Assembly (NCBI RefSeq): GCF_023015965.1
Contig: NZ_JALKAN010000001.1
Location: 1,758,160-1,822,159 of the forward strand
Origin: Allomuricauda sp. F6463D
GTDB taxonomy: Bacteria > Bacteroidota > Bacteroidia > Flavobacteriales > Flavobacteriaceae
Length of the DNA stretch: 64,000 nt
Direction of reading: 5' to 3'
Shown here one piece after another: positions 18,232 through 27,137 of this stretch. The translations under genes were made by a program, and so were the position numbers. Positions within the stretch are counted from its first letter, which is position 1. Every line of letters starts with the position of its first letter. The notes beneath the pieces were generated by a model. The model ran no database searches. It was not told where the DNA came from and saw only the letters and a program-made list of their open reading frames with translations.

Positions 18232-18873
18232 TCATCGTAAACTTTTTAATGCCCTGTAAATCATCGTTCTTGCGCTATCTATGGAAATATCCATCTGTTC
18301 TGCAATCTCCTTATAGTTTCGTTGTTCTTTAAACTTTAAGAAAAGCCCTTTTCTTTGTTTTCGGGTGAGCGAGTCTAGTGCGCGATCCAGTTTTTTATTT
18401 TTTTCGGAAATACGTTCCGCACTAATAAGCTCCTCTTCGTGAGACTCGGTCGAATGCTTCTTGTTTTCAAAATGTGAAGAAGCATTAATTCTAGAGGCCG
18501 GTATGGTTTTACGGTTGTGTTTTTTAACAATCTTCCGTTTTAATGAGCTAAATAAGTAGTATTTTACATTATTGGTACTGGACAGGCCTTTGCGGTATTT
18601 GTAGAGGTCCACAAACAAGTCATGGATACAATCCATAACCCAATCCCTATCATCCGTGATTTTTACACCGTAACTGAACAATGAATCTATATGAAGCTTG
18701 TACAATTCCCCCAAAGCACTCTGGTCTCCCTTTTTAAGTTTGTTCCAAAGTTCCTCCTCTGTGTTTCTTATCACAAACAATTCTTGTCTCCTACCATTTT
18801 CTTCGATTGAACCCAATAGCCCATCTTCATCATCAACGTTTAAAATTGGCTCTGGCCCTCCACTTTTATACAT
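18232..18873 (-). CDS. ECF-type RNA polymerase sigma-70 factor
   Basis: A 213-residue protein with ECF regions 2 and 4 and no region 3. Region 2 covers LWNKLKKGDQSALGELYKLH through WVMDCIHDLFVDLYKYRKG; region 4 is LDSLTRKQRKGLFLKFKEQ followed by the helix-turn-helix YKEIAEQMDISIDSARTMIYRAL. About 36 residues before region 2 are unusual for the class, so the true start may be further downstream. Paired with the FecR and STN-containing SusC downstream, it should switch on the whole minus-strand locus when ligand is sensed. It is the most upstream gene of the array, with over 800 bases of non-coding DNA before it. Confidence 0.92.
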   Translation of the reverse strand: MYKSGGPEPILNVDDEDGLLGSIEENGRRQELFVIRNTEEELWNKLKKGDQSALGELYKLHIDSLFSYGVKITDDRDWVMDCIHDLFVDLYKYRKGLSSTNNVKYYLFSSLKRKIVKKHNRKTIPASRINASSHFENKKHSTESHEEELISAERISEKNKKLDRALDSLTRKQRKGLFLKFKEQRNYKEIAEQMDISIDSARTMIYRALKSLR

Positions 18874-19731
18874 ACGATTGGGTGTTTTGCACAGTTATCT
18901 TCACTTTATATTAACATAAGTAATGTTTTCATGATTTATAGACAAAAAAAAAATTAATTTATTGTAAAATAATTTTCTCTGAGCGTTTATTATTGTGATT
19001 CCCACAATGGAAAACAATTATTTTGCTTTATTTTAATTACTATTTCTTGAGCTGGAACAGTAAGAAATATGGCGAAACCATTTAAATGAACATTATTAAA
19101 CTTTAGTCGTACGTTAAAGCACTAAAACACCATTACCCTTTAATTATCTTCAATGAAATATAATGGATTTTATAGGTTTGGGTACTATCCTAATATGGTT
19201 TTATGAAAAGTACAGTGTGCAGCTTTTCTTTGGACATTTTACTGTTGTTTCACAATCAATAAAAAATAGTTGATTGAATAGGTTTTGAAGATATGCTATA
19301 ATCAAGTTGTTCTAATGGCAATATGCTCAACCTTATTAAATTGTAAGCTTTGGAATTCCAATGATCAATTCTAAAAAGGATGAATGAAAAATGGGACGAT
19401 TCAACCAAACGAAGTTTCTATTGCGACTTTAATTTATATGCTAAACTAAGGTCTGTATCAAGTTTTCATTATTATTTGTTTATACCCAAAATAAGGGGTA
19501 TGTTTAACTTTCTATGTCTAAATTTTTATTTTATATAAAATGACTGGAATATATTTAAAATTGAAAATTATCTTTCCGAATTCCTAAGCACTTGCGAGTG
19601 TGCTTTAACACCTTTTTCTTTTTTATAAACTCCTTCCCAAAATTTCTAATTTGGTTAGTTACTCGCAAAAAAAAGAACACAACAAGGTCAAGGTTATTTC
19701 AAACTATTCCCAATTTTTAAATTAAAATAAA
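18874..19731. other. Long intergenic region upstream of the sigma gene
   Basis: This stretch of about 860 bases is very AT-rich and has no ORF of convincing quality. It must hold the promoter of the minus-strand sigma gene and of the small plus-strand ORF at 19732, but I find no exact TAnnTTTG box for either. Small inverted repeats are visible: ATACCC at 19482-19487 with GGGTAT at 19496-19501, and AAGCAC at 19586-19591 with GTGCTT at 19600-19605. An untranslated leader or small RNA is possible. Confidence 0.5.
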
Positions 19732-19857
19732 ATGGCAAAGAATCTTGTAAAGCGAAAAGCTTCCAAAGCTGATTTAAAGGCAAAAAAACAAGAAAAAATT
19801 CAACGCAAACTTGAGGAGAAGAAAATGAAAAAGCGTAAATCTAGAAAAGGTTTGTAG
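19732..19857 (+). CDS. Small Lys/Arg-rich protein (41 residues)
   Basis: ATG at 19732 to TAG at 19855-19857 encodes 41 residues. About half are Lys or Arg, in the pattern MAKNLVKRKASKADLKAKK and ending KKRKSRKGL, and the middle (EKIQRKLEEKKMKK) should form a charged helix. A strong stem-loop terminator follows 97 bases after the stop, which supports a real transcript. No promoter box of the standard type was found. The composition suggests nucleic-acid or ribosome binding, like small histone-like or ribosome-associated proteins, but I do not recognise the family. Genes on both sides run on the minus strand, so this is an isolated unit. Confidence 0.6.
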   Translation: MAKNLVKRKASKADLKAKKQEKIQRKLEEKKMKKRKSRKGL

Positions 19858-19953
19858 CACTAACCTAAATTTATGGTAGTGGTTGTTTTAAAAATACTCT
19901 TGTATGATTAAGTTAAAGTAACATTTTAATTGTATTAAATGAGGTATTGAAAG

Positions 19954-19992
19954 GTCGGCCAATGGAAAAGAATATCATTGGCCGCTCTTTTT
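19954..19992 (+). terminator. Rho-independent terminator after the small basic ORF
   Basis: CGGCCAATG at 19956-19964 pairs with CATTGGCCG at 19976-19984 and is followed by CTCTTTTTATTT. It lies 97 bases after the small ORF. On the minus strand the stem is followed by CCTTTCAATA, so it may also weakly end transcription from the cyclodeaminase gene. Confidence 0.85.
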
Positions 19993-20126
19993 ATTTGATG
20001 GATTCCAAAAATTAAGAAACAAAACATTTACCATATTCTCTTTACAATTCTTGAATTACAACAAATTAACAAGTAATCAAAAAGCTTGATTAACTTGATT
20101 TAGGTTACAGCGTGGTGTCTACAAGT

Positions 20127-21092
20127 TTATTTTTCCATGTTTTTGTACAAACTGTAGTAATACGAAGCCGCGGACAAGTCCTCCAGCGCATGTCCTACTG
20201 ATTTAAAAACGGTAATTTGATTATCATTATCCCGACCAAGGTGTTTTTTTGAGCTTAATTCTAATAAATCGGCATGGATATCCTCTTTTTTCAAAACTCC
20301 ATTTTTTAATGGAATGACTATATCTCCACTTTCCTTCAGTCCAGCTTCAAAGGTATCCACAAACACTTCGGACTTGATTATGGCCTCATCATCTGCCTCC
20401 CGCATATCAGGACGATATGCTCCCACCAAGTCAACGTGTTGACCCGGTTTCAAATACTTTCCTAAAACAAGTGGTGTGCTAGAAAGAGTAGCTGCAGAAA
20501 CAATATCCACTTGACCTATTATGCCTTCAATGTTCTTTACGGGGGTTGTTGTATAGTTCTCTTCTTTCAGGCTAGCGCAAATTTGTGCTGCTTTTTTGAA
20601 ATCCCTGCCCCATATATACACCTGTTCTATTGGTCGTATACAGGCGTGGGCTTTAATTAAATTTGGCGCCAATGCCCCTGTTCCAATCATGAGCATAGTT
20701 TTAGTATCGAGCCTACTCAAAAATTTGGATGCAAGGGCAGAAGCCGCAGCAGTACGTTTTACTGTCAAACTTTTTGCTTCAATCAAAGCTTTAATACTCC
20801 CATTTAGTGCATCCAGATAAACATATAATCCTTGTATAGCAGGAAGATTAAATTCTCCATTGGCTGGACTTACGGTTGCAATTTTGACTCCAGCTTCTTT
20901 ACTAGGATTCCATGCGGGCATTAGCAATAGGGTTGACTCCTTGCCGACCTCTGGGTTTGGGAAGTCATGATGATGTCGCATGGGAACAATGGCCTGTTGT
21001 TCTGAGAACCCAAGTTCCAAAGCGTTAATCAAATCAAGAAAACCAGTGTTCTCTTCAATAAAGTCCGCGTTGATTTTAAGTATATTCTCCAT
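20127..21092 (-). CDS. Ornithine cyclodeaminase/mu-crystallin family oxidoreductase
   Basis: The start at 21092 (MENILKINADFIEE) matches the usual family N-terminus; 21125 adds 11 residues. The 321-residue protein has the VKIATVSPAN strand, a Rossmann NAD(P) motif LMIGTGALAPNL and the substrate-side VDLVGAYRPDMREADD. Family members include ornithine cyclodeaminase, delta1-pyrroline-2-carboxylate reductase, alanine dehydrogenase and ketimine reductases. With a 4-hydroxyproline operon about 8 kb away, reduction of pyrroline-2-carboxylate to proline is plausible, but the gene is not in that operon and there is no trans-3-hydroxyproline dehydratase beside it. The exact substrate stays open. It is followed (downstream, minus strand) only by the intergenic terminator region. 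Confidence 0.85.
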   Translation of the reverse strand: MENILKINADFIEENTGFLDLINALELGFSEQQAIVPMRHHHDFPNPEVGKESTLLLMPAWNPSKEAGVKIATVSPANGEFNLPAIQGLYVYLDALNGSIKALIEAKSLTVKRTAAASALASKFLSRLDTKTMLMIGTGALAPNLIKAHACIRPIEQVYIWGRDFKKAAQICASLKEENYTTTPVKNIEGIIGQVDIVSAATLSSTPLVLGKYLKPGQHVDLVGAYRPDMREADDEAIIKSEVFVDTFEAGLKESGDIVIPLKNGVLKKEDIHADLLELSSKKHLGRDNDNQITVFKSVGHALEDLSAASYYYSLYKNMEK

Positions 21093-21156
21093 ATCTTCAA
21101 ATATACCTAGAGTATTTAGTTTCAACGACTAAAGAAATCGAACAAATTGACTTTTT

Positions 21157-21780
21157 CTATAATGGCGTCACTACTATATTTCGAAATTTAATTATGCCAT
21201 TTCCACTGGCTTGTAAACCAATAAATCCGGCTTTAAGTTCTCCAAAGTTTTCATCCGAAGTTAATTTATCATTTACCCAAACTTGAATATGATTTGCTTC
21301 AGCTTTAATTTTGTAAGTATTCCATTTGCCTTCAGTTTCTACAAATTCGAGAGGATTTGTCCTTCCCACAATTGCCCCTGTTCTGTAGTCTTGATTTGGA
21401 TTTGAGTCCCAAATATTCATTTCAAAGCAATCCACTTCACTAATCTCTGTGTTCTGACAACGAACAAAAATTCCTGAATTGATGGTATTATCTGGATTAA
21501 ATTCTAGCTCTAAGATAAAATCGCTGTAGGACTGTTTGGTCATAACAAATCCAACCTCACCGCTAATTTCCCCAATAAGTTCATTATCTGAAAAGCTCCA
21601 ATTAGCATCACCATAAGCATCCCAATTTTTCGAATTTTCTTGAAATAGTGTATCGGAATTCTTGCAAGAGGCAATCACCAATAGCATTACCATTGCAACT
21701 AGCGCATTATGTTTTCCTTTTACCAACCTTTTTTTTCTGATTTTCCCTAAATCGATAATCTGAACAATTGCTTTTCCCAT
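21157..21780 (-). CDS. DUF1080 (LamG-like) domain lipoprotein
   Basis: A 207-residue protein, most of it one beta-sandwich DUF1080 domain: NWDAYGDANWSFSDNELIGE, FILELEFNPDNTINSGIFVR and the closing GIIKFRNIVVTPL. These domains occur in Bacteroidota and Planctomycetota and are annotated as 3-keto-disaccharide hydrolase-like or glycan-binding. A lipobox VIASC at residues 35-39 marks it as a lipoprotein, but 28 residues precede the hydrophobic stretch. An internal TTG at 21726 would give a more normal signal length, so the start is uncertain. A second DUF1080 lipoprotein lies at 25893-26657, with pyruvate carboxylase between them. The neighbours give no clear clue to its substrate. Confidence 0.8.
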   Translation of the reverse strand: MGKAIVQIIDLGKIRKKRLVKGKHNALVAMVMLLVIASCKNSDTLFQENSKNWDAYGDANWSFSDNELIGEISGEVGFVMTKQSYSDFILELEFNPDNTINSGIFVRCQNTEISEVDCFEMNIWDSNPNQDYRTGAIVGRTNPLEFVETEGKWNTYKIKAEANHIQVWVNDKLTSDENFGELKAGFIGLQASGNGIIKFRNIVVTPL

Positions 21781-21912
21781 TTGTATTTAGTTAACTGTTT
21801 CTAATTTTGTTGTACATCGTATATCTAATCAAATGGAGGTGTTATTATTACAAGGCTGATATTCTTCCACACATAACTCTATTTGACATTCTTCATCTTG
21901 ATAACATCATGT

Positions 21913-24900
21913 TTACTTGATTTCCAAAATCAAGTCATTACTGTCTACCATACTTCCGCCAGATAAATGTATTTTTTTAACTACACCTTCTGTAACAGCC
22001 GTAACGGTCGATTCCATTTTCATAGCTTCTATAATAAATAATGGTTGATTCTTTTTTATTTCATCTCCCGCTTTTACCAAAACATTGGAAAGAAGCCCTT
22101 GTAACGGTGAACCTACCTGTTTTGGATCATCAGAATCGGCCTTGACGTTTTCTTTTTTGTCAACTTTGATGGATTTGTCCTTTACAATAACATGATTTAA
22201 TTGTCCATTGACTTTGAAAAATAGACTAACATTTCCGTTTTCGTCCGGCTTTCCTACAAGTTGTAGTTGCACCAATATCCTTTTACCTTGGTCAAGTTCA
22301 ACCATGATTTCTTCACCGATCTCCATACCATAGAAGAAGTTTTTTGTTGGGATATTGACCACATTTCCATAAAGTGCATGGTGTTCATGTGCTTGCTGGA
22401 ATACCTTTGGATATAATTTATATGAAAGAAAATCAGTAATCTCCAATGACCTTCCCATATCCTTTTGATATTTTCTCTTAAAAGTTTTGAATTCTTTATC
22501 AAAGTCAATCGGTTCTAGATGAGCATTGGGTCTTTCTGTGTATGGTTTCTCCCCTTTAAGGACAATTTCTTGGAGTTTTTTGGGAAATCCACCTACGGGC
22601 TGACCCAAATCTCCTCTAAAAAAGCTTTTTACGGAATCTGGAAAAGAAATAGTATCTCCACGATTTATTACATCTTCAATGGTAAGCTGATTACTAATAA
22701 GGTATTGTGCCATATCTCCAACTACCTTGGAACTGGGCGTTACTTTAATTATATCTCCGAACAATTCATTCACTTCCCCGTACATCTTGGTAACCTCTGG
22801 AAATTTGTCTTCAAGTCCTAATGCAATGGCCTGTCCTTTTAAGTTTGAATATTGTCCTCCGGGTATTTCATGGGAGTACACCTCGCCTGTACCCGATTTC
22901 AACCCAGATTCAAAAGGATAATAATAATTACGTGTAGTTTCCCAATAATTGGAATATTCTGCCAACTTTTCTCTATTCAATGGATTCTCCCGATCATTAA
23001 AACGGAGCATCTCCACCAAAGAATTGAAATTGGGTTGTGATGTAAGTCCGGACAAACCACCTAGGGCAACATCCACCACATCCACCCCAGCCTCTATAGC
23101 TTTTAAATACATTGCGGCCTGAATGGAGGAAGTGTCGTGGGTATGTAAATGAATTGGAATATTTATTTCTGACTTTAGAGCACTTATAAGTTCGAAGGCC
23201 GCCTGAGGTTTAAGAAGTCCGGCCATATCCTTTACCCCTAAAATATGAGCGCCAGCGTTCTCAATATCCTTTGCCAATTGTACATAGTACTTTAGGTCAT
23301 ACTTGCTTTTTTTGGGGTTCAGAATATCTCCAGTATAGCAAAGTGACCCCTCTGCAAGCCCTTGGGTTTTGGTGCGGACATGTTCAATGCATGGGGCAAT
23401 AGAATTCATCCAGTTTAGCGAATCAAATATTCTAAAAATATCCACTCCGGTTTCCCATGCCTGCTCAACAAATTTTTCAATAAGGTTGTCTGGGTAAGCA
23501 GTATAGCCAACACCATTAGATCCCCTGATCAACATCTGGGTCAATATATTGGGCATAGCTTTTCTAAGAAGTGCTAATCGTTCCCATGGGTTTTCCCTTA
23601 AAAACCTGAGGCATACGTCAAATGTGGCTCCTCCCCATATTTCCATGCTAAATACTTCAGGATGGTTCTTGGCATAACCTTCTGCCACTGCGAGCATATC
23701 CATAGTTCGCATCCGTGTTGCCAACAAACTTTGATGGGCATCCCGCATTGTGGTATCCGTGAAATGTACCTTCTTTTCATTTTTAAGCCATTGAGCAAAA
23801 CCTTCCGGCCCCTTTTCGGTAAGTAAGTCCTTAGTTCCCATTGGGTAGTCCGAACTCTTTGGATAGCTTGGAACATGGGCTTTTGAGAACGTATGGCTTG
23901 GGTCTACTTTTTTAATATCAGGATTACCATTGACAATGATTTCTGCCAAATATGCTACTAATTTATTGGCACGATTCCGAGACTCCTTTACTTCAAAAAG
24001 ACCAGGCTCGTTCTTAATAAAGTTAACCGTCACTTCTCCTTTTCGGAATGTTTGGTGGGTCAGAATGTTATCTAGAAATGCAATATTGGTATTTACACCA
24101 CGAATACGAAATTCAGCTAGTGCCCTTCTCATTTTCCGACAACAACCATCCAAGGTCCGACTTTGTGCCGATACCTTTACCAGCATGGAATCAAAAAACG
24201 GAGAAATACGCACGCCTTGATATATGCTTCCCGCATCTAAACGGATTCCATTTCCTGAGGCGCTTCGATAGGTGGTAACCACGCCATAATCCGGTTTAAA
24301 ATCATTAAGTGGATTCTCGGTGGTTACCCTACATTGTAGGGCATATCCAGTCGCTACCACCGCTTCTTGATTTTTTACTTTGATTTGCTCATCGGAAAGT
24401 TTGTATCCCCCAGCTATGAACAACTGCGCTTTCACCAAATCAATCTGGGTAATCATTTCAGTGACCGTATGTTCTACCTGTATCCTGGGGTTTACCTCAA
24501 TAAAATAGATGCTTCCGTCATCATCTACCAGAAACTCTACGGTACCAATATTATTATAATCTACTTTTTTACATATACTTATAGCATATTCATAAAGTTT
24601 GTTTCTACTTTCATCATCCAATCCAATAGAGGGTGCAAATTCAATGACTTTCTGATATCGTCGTTGTACCGAGCAATCCCGTTCAAATAAGTGCACTATG
24701 TTGCCGTGCATATCGGCCATGATCTGAATCTCAATATGCTTGGGATTCTCAACATATTTTTCCAGAAAAACGGTATCGTCCCCAAACGCATTCAATGCCT
24801 CCCTCCTTGCCTCGGGGTACGCCTTTTCCAAATCCTCCTGAGTTCTAATCACACGCATTCCTCTACCTCCTCCGCCAGAAGAAGCTTTTAGCATAATTGG

Positions 24901-25365
24901 ATAACCTATTCGGTTCGCTTCGGTTACGGCAATTGCTAAACTATCAAGATTTTCTTGACTACTTTGGATAATGGGCACCCCTTGAGAGACGGCCACTTCC
25001 TTAGCTTTTATTTTATCGCCCAAAGCTCTTAAAACTGAAACTTTTGGACCTACAAAGATGATATTGTTATCAGCACATTTTTGAGCGAATTCCGAATTTT
25101 CGGATAAAAATCCATATCCTGGATGAATAGCATCCACTCCATTTTTTTTTGCAATTTCAATAATGCCATCCATGTCCAAATATGGCTTCAACGGGTCGGA
25201 GTCCTCCCCTATCTGGTAAGATTCATCGGCTTTATATCTGTGTAGGGAATACCTATCCTCGTAGGTGTAGATACCTACGGTTTTCAATCCAATTTCTACG
25301 CATGCCCTAAAAATTCGAATAGCAATTTCCCCTCTATTGGCAACTAATACTTTTTTAATCTCCAT
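21913..25365 (-). CDS. pyc: Pyruvate carboxylase, single-chain
   Basis: A 1150-residue, full-length alpha4-type enzyme that carboxylates pyruvate to oxaloacetate with ATP, bicarbonate and biotin. Domains in order: biotin carboxylase (KVLVANRGEIAIRIFRA, the ATP-grasp loop SGGGGRGMRVI and FIEVNPRIQVEHTVTE), carboxyltransferase from about residue 535 (FTDTTMRDAHQSLLATRMR with metal and catalytic residues), the PC tetramerisation region, and a C-terminal biotinyl domain with the AMKM motif and biotin attachment at Lys1116. It is cytoplasmic and anaplerotic, refilling the TCA cycle. The gene stands alone, with 132 bases to the DUF1080 gene downstream and a 527-base upstream gap holding a perfect small palindrome. 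Confidence 0.97.
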   Translation of the reverse strand: MEIKKVLVANRGEIAIRIFRACVEIGLKTVGIYTYEDRYSLHRYKADESYQIGEDSDPLKPYLDMDGIIEIAKKNGVDAIHPGYGFLSENSEFAQKCADNNIIFVGPKVSVLRALGDKIKAKEVAVSQGVPIIQSSQENLDSLAIAVTEANRIGYPIMLKASSGGGGRGMRVIRTQEDLEKAYPEARREALNAFGDDTVFLEKYVENPKHIEIQIMADMHGNIVHLFERDCSVQRRYQKVIEFAPSIGLDDESRNKLYEYAISICKKVDYNNIGTVEFLVDDDGSIYFIEVNPRIQVEHTVTEMITQIDLVKAQLFIAGGYKLSDEQIKVKNQEAVVATGYALQCRVTTENPLNDFKPDYGVVTTYRSASGNGIRLDAGSIYQGVRISPFFDSMLVKVSAQSRTLDGCCRKMRRALAEFRIRGVNTNIAFLDNILTHQTFRKGEVTVNFIKNEPGLFEVKESRNRANKLVAYLAEIIVNGNPDIKKVDPSHTFSKAHVPSYPKSSDYPMGTKDLLTEKGPEGFAQWLKNEKKVHFTDTTMRDAHQSLLATRMRTMDMLAVAEGYAKNHPEVFSMEIWGGATFDVCLRFLRENPWERLALLRKAMPNILTQMLIRGSNGVGYTAYPDNLIEKFVEQAWETGVDIFRIFDSLNWMNSIAPCIEHVRTKTQGLAEGSLCYTGDILNPKKSKYDLKYYVQLAKDIENAGAHILGVKDMAGLLKPQAAFELISALKSEINIPIHLHTHDTSSIQAAMYLKAIEAGVDVVDVALGGLSGLTSQPNFNSLVEMLRFNDRENPLNREKLAEYSNYWETTRNYYYPFESGLKSGTGEVYSHEIPGGQYSNLKGQAIALGLEDKFPEVTKMYGEVNELFGDIIKVTPSSKVVGDMAQYLISNQLTIEDVINRGDTISFPDSVKSFFRGDLGQPVGGFPKKLQEIVLKGEKPYTERPNAHLEPIDFDKEFKTFKRKYQKDMGRSLEITDFLSYKLYPKVFQQAHEHHALYGNVVNIPTKNFFYGMEIGEEIMVELDQGKRILVQLQLVGKPDENGNVSLFFKVNGQLNHVIVKDKSIKVDKKENVKADSDDPKQVGSPLQGLLSNVLVKAGDEIKKNQPLFIIEAMKMESTVTAVTEGVVKKIHLSGGSMVDSNDLILEIK

Positions 25366-25892
25366 GGTGTTTTTTATCTTATAAATACTGACTGCTTTGA
25401 CATATGAATATCAGTGAAACAAATGGTTTTAAACCATGGCTGATTATCATATAATTTCCAACCTATTTTACATCCACAATATATACTATCTTTTAGTTGC
25501 ACCAAACTTGTAATATCAAATCATTATTAAGGATATTCGACATATTTTAGCAAGGTGATTTTGTAGAAAAATATTGTAGACAACAAAACCGATAGGGTAA
25601 AAATAGAATCAAAAAATGAATAAGAAGTAAACCCTTTGGATTTTAAACAAAATGTTAAAATTAAGTTGATTATATAAAAGGCATTAAAATCCTGATAATT
25701 TTCCCATTATCTACTGTGAAAAATGCGGATATAGCATTTGAAATGATCAATTAAACTTTAATGAGAAGTATCAAGTTTCTGCAACATTTCTTTCATTCTT
25801 TTATTTAGCTATCACTAAGAACAAAAAATACCAAACCAAAATAAAAGTTTAACGCTAAATACTTTCAATATTATTAGGTTGTGGAACTAGGC
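25366..25892. other. Upstream region of pyruvate carboxylase
   Basis: These 527 AT-rich bases separate two minus-strand genes. No ORF or exact TAnnTTTG box was found. The only clear structure is a palindrome at 25423-25437, listed separately. The region must contain the pyruvate carboxylase promoter and the 3' end of nothing else, because the DUF1080 gene reads away from it at 25893. Confidence 0.5.
25423..25437. promoter_or_regulatory. Operator-like palindrome upstream of pyruvate carboxylase
   Basis: ATGGTTT and AAACCAT form a perfect 7+7 inverted repeat around a single T, 58 bases upstream of the start codon. The size and position suit a dimeric repressor or activator site. No second copy was seen in the window, so regulator identity is unknown. 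Confidence 0.4.
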
Positions 25893-26657
25893 CTATATCT
25901 CCTTAATTTTTATATTCCGAAACCAAGTTTCAAAATACCAATATTGCAATCCTATTTTACCTTGGGCGGTTTTGCCAAATTCGGGGTATTTGGAGAAATG
26001 GGTTTCAGCAATTTTTTCTTTCCATTCAGGGCTACTTAAATCTTCGGTTGCAGTGAGAACTCCGTTCAAGTAAAATTCTATTTTACCATCCGCTTGTTTT
26101 ATACGTGTTTTATTCCACTTGCCTTGTTTCATTTCTACGCTGTGCTGTTGGGGTGAGAAAACATACAAACACCCTGGCCGCTTTTCAGGAACATTGTAAT
26201 CCATGTGGCTTGCTCCCAAAATCTGATATTCTGGACCACTTTGCCATGCCGTTGGTACAGTTGGCAATTCTTGTACATTTATAAAAACTCCACTGTTTCC
26301 GTTTCCAGCTATCTTCCATTCCAATGAAAGTTCGTAATTGGAATAAGTAGTGTCGGTAACCAAATCACCTGCCACCAAAGATTCGTCGTTCACATTGCTA
26401 TGAAGTTCACCATCTACCACTTCCCATACCGAACTACCTTTAGGATTGTTGTATACATGCCATCCTTTCATTGTCTCGCCATCAAATAGTAACTTCCAGC
26501 CCTGTTCTTTTTCCACCTCCAATAATTGGTTATGAACGGCGTTTTCGACCGCAGCTTTTTTGGTTCGCCACGTTTCGCTTTCTTCTTCTTTATTTCCGTT
26601 CTTGCAAGATGCCAATACCAGAAACGTAATAATTAATCCAATAATTCTAGTGTTCAT
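25893..26657 (-). CDS. DUF1080 (3-keto-disaccharide hydrolase-like) lipoprotein
   Basis: A 254-residue lipoprotein with signal MNTRIIGLIITFLVLASC (Cys18). The mature part is a single DUF1080 beta-sandwich: GWKLLFDGETMKGWHVY opens the domain, SNYELSLEWKIAGNGNSGVF and GPEYQILGASHMDYNVPEKRPG lie in the middle, and the end is YWYFETWFRNIKIKEI. This is the longer, canonical version of the domain, unlike the shorter protein at 21157-21780. Homologues are often annotated as 3-keto-glycoside or 3-keto-disaccharide hydrolases of the periplasm; for this copy that remains an inference. It is divergent from the thioredoxin gene, with a palindrome in the 162-base gap. Confidence 0.85.
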   Translation of the reverse strand: MNTRIIGLIITFLVLASCKNGNKEEESETWRTKKAAVENAVHNQLLEVEKEQGWKLLFDGETMKGWHVYNNPKGSSVWEVVDGELHSNVNDESLVAGDLVTDTTYSNYELSLEWKIAGNGNSGVFINVQELPTVPTAWQSGPEYQILGASHMDYNVPEKRPGCLYVFSPQQHSVEMKQGKWNKTRIKQADGKIEFYLNGVLTATEDLSSPEWKEKIAETHFSKYPEFGKTAQGKIGLQYWYFETWFRNIKIKEI

Positions 26658-26756
26658 TTATAATATCAGTTGCTTGATTGTGCAGTTTTTAAAGATAGAA
26701 AAAAGAATTTTTCTGACTATTATCTGGATATTATACTTAGACCTCTTAATTATAAC

Positions 26757-26770
26757 GTGACTAAAGTCAC
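26757..26770. promoter_or_regulatory. CRP/FNR-like palindrome between divergent genes
   Basis: GTGACT-AA-AGTCAC is a perfect 6+6 inverted repeat with the TGAC-N4-GTCA geometry of CRP/FNR-superfamily operators. It lies 50 bases before the thioredoxin start and 100 before the DUF1080 start. Two universal stress genes follow nearby, which fits redox or oxygen control, but that is inference. Confidence 0.4.
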
Positions 26771-26819
26771 TTTTTAAAAAAATGGGTTTTTATAAATTGC
26801 ACTGTAAACTTTTAAAACC

Positions 26820-27119
26820 ATGAAAGGAAATTTTGCAACGTTGATCAACGCCGACCAATTAACACTAATTGATTTTTCCGCCGAGTGGTGCGGACCCTGT
26901 AAAATGCTGGCACCTATATTAAAACAGGTAAAGGACGAGATGGGTGATTCCTTGAGAATTGTAAAAATAGATGTTGACAAGAACCAAAACCTAGCCACCA
27001 CCTATCAAGTTAAGGGAGTGCCAACCATTATATTCTTCAAAAACGGTAAACAACTGTGGAGAAAATCCGGGGTGCTCCAAAAAGCAGAACTGGTACAATT
27101 GGCAAAATCGTTCCTATAA
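26820..27119 (+). CDS. Thioredoxin-family protein
   Basis: A 99-residue cytoplasmic thioredoxin fold protein. The active site WCGPCK is intact (Cys24 and Cys27), preceded by LIDFSAEW, and the cis-proline loop reads GVPTIIFFKNG. It reduces disulfides in partner proteins. It is slightly short compared with the usual 105-110 residues because the N-terminal helix is trimmed. It is the only plus-strand gene in this stretch and runs convergently towards two universal stress genes, with 18 bases between the stops. Many Bacteroidota genomes carry a separate trxA, so this is better seen as one of several thioredoxins, perhaps stress-linked. Confidence 0.93.
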   Translation: MKGNFATLINADQLTLIDFSAEWCGPCKMLAPILKQVKDEMGDSLRIVKIDVDKNQNLATTYQVKGVPTIIFFKNGKQLWRKSGVLQKAELVQLAKSFL

Positions 27120-27137
27120 TATTTCTTTTACCATTAT

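Noticed and set aside
19586..19605. Small hairpin considered as terminator
   Set aside because: The stem is only 6 bp and the T-rich run does not follow directly; no gene ends upstream of it.
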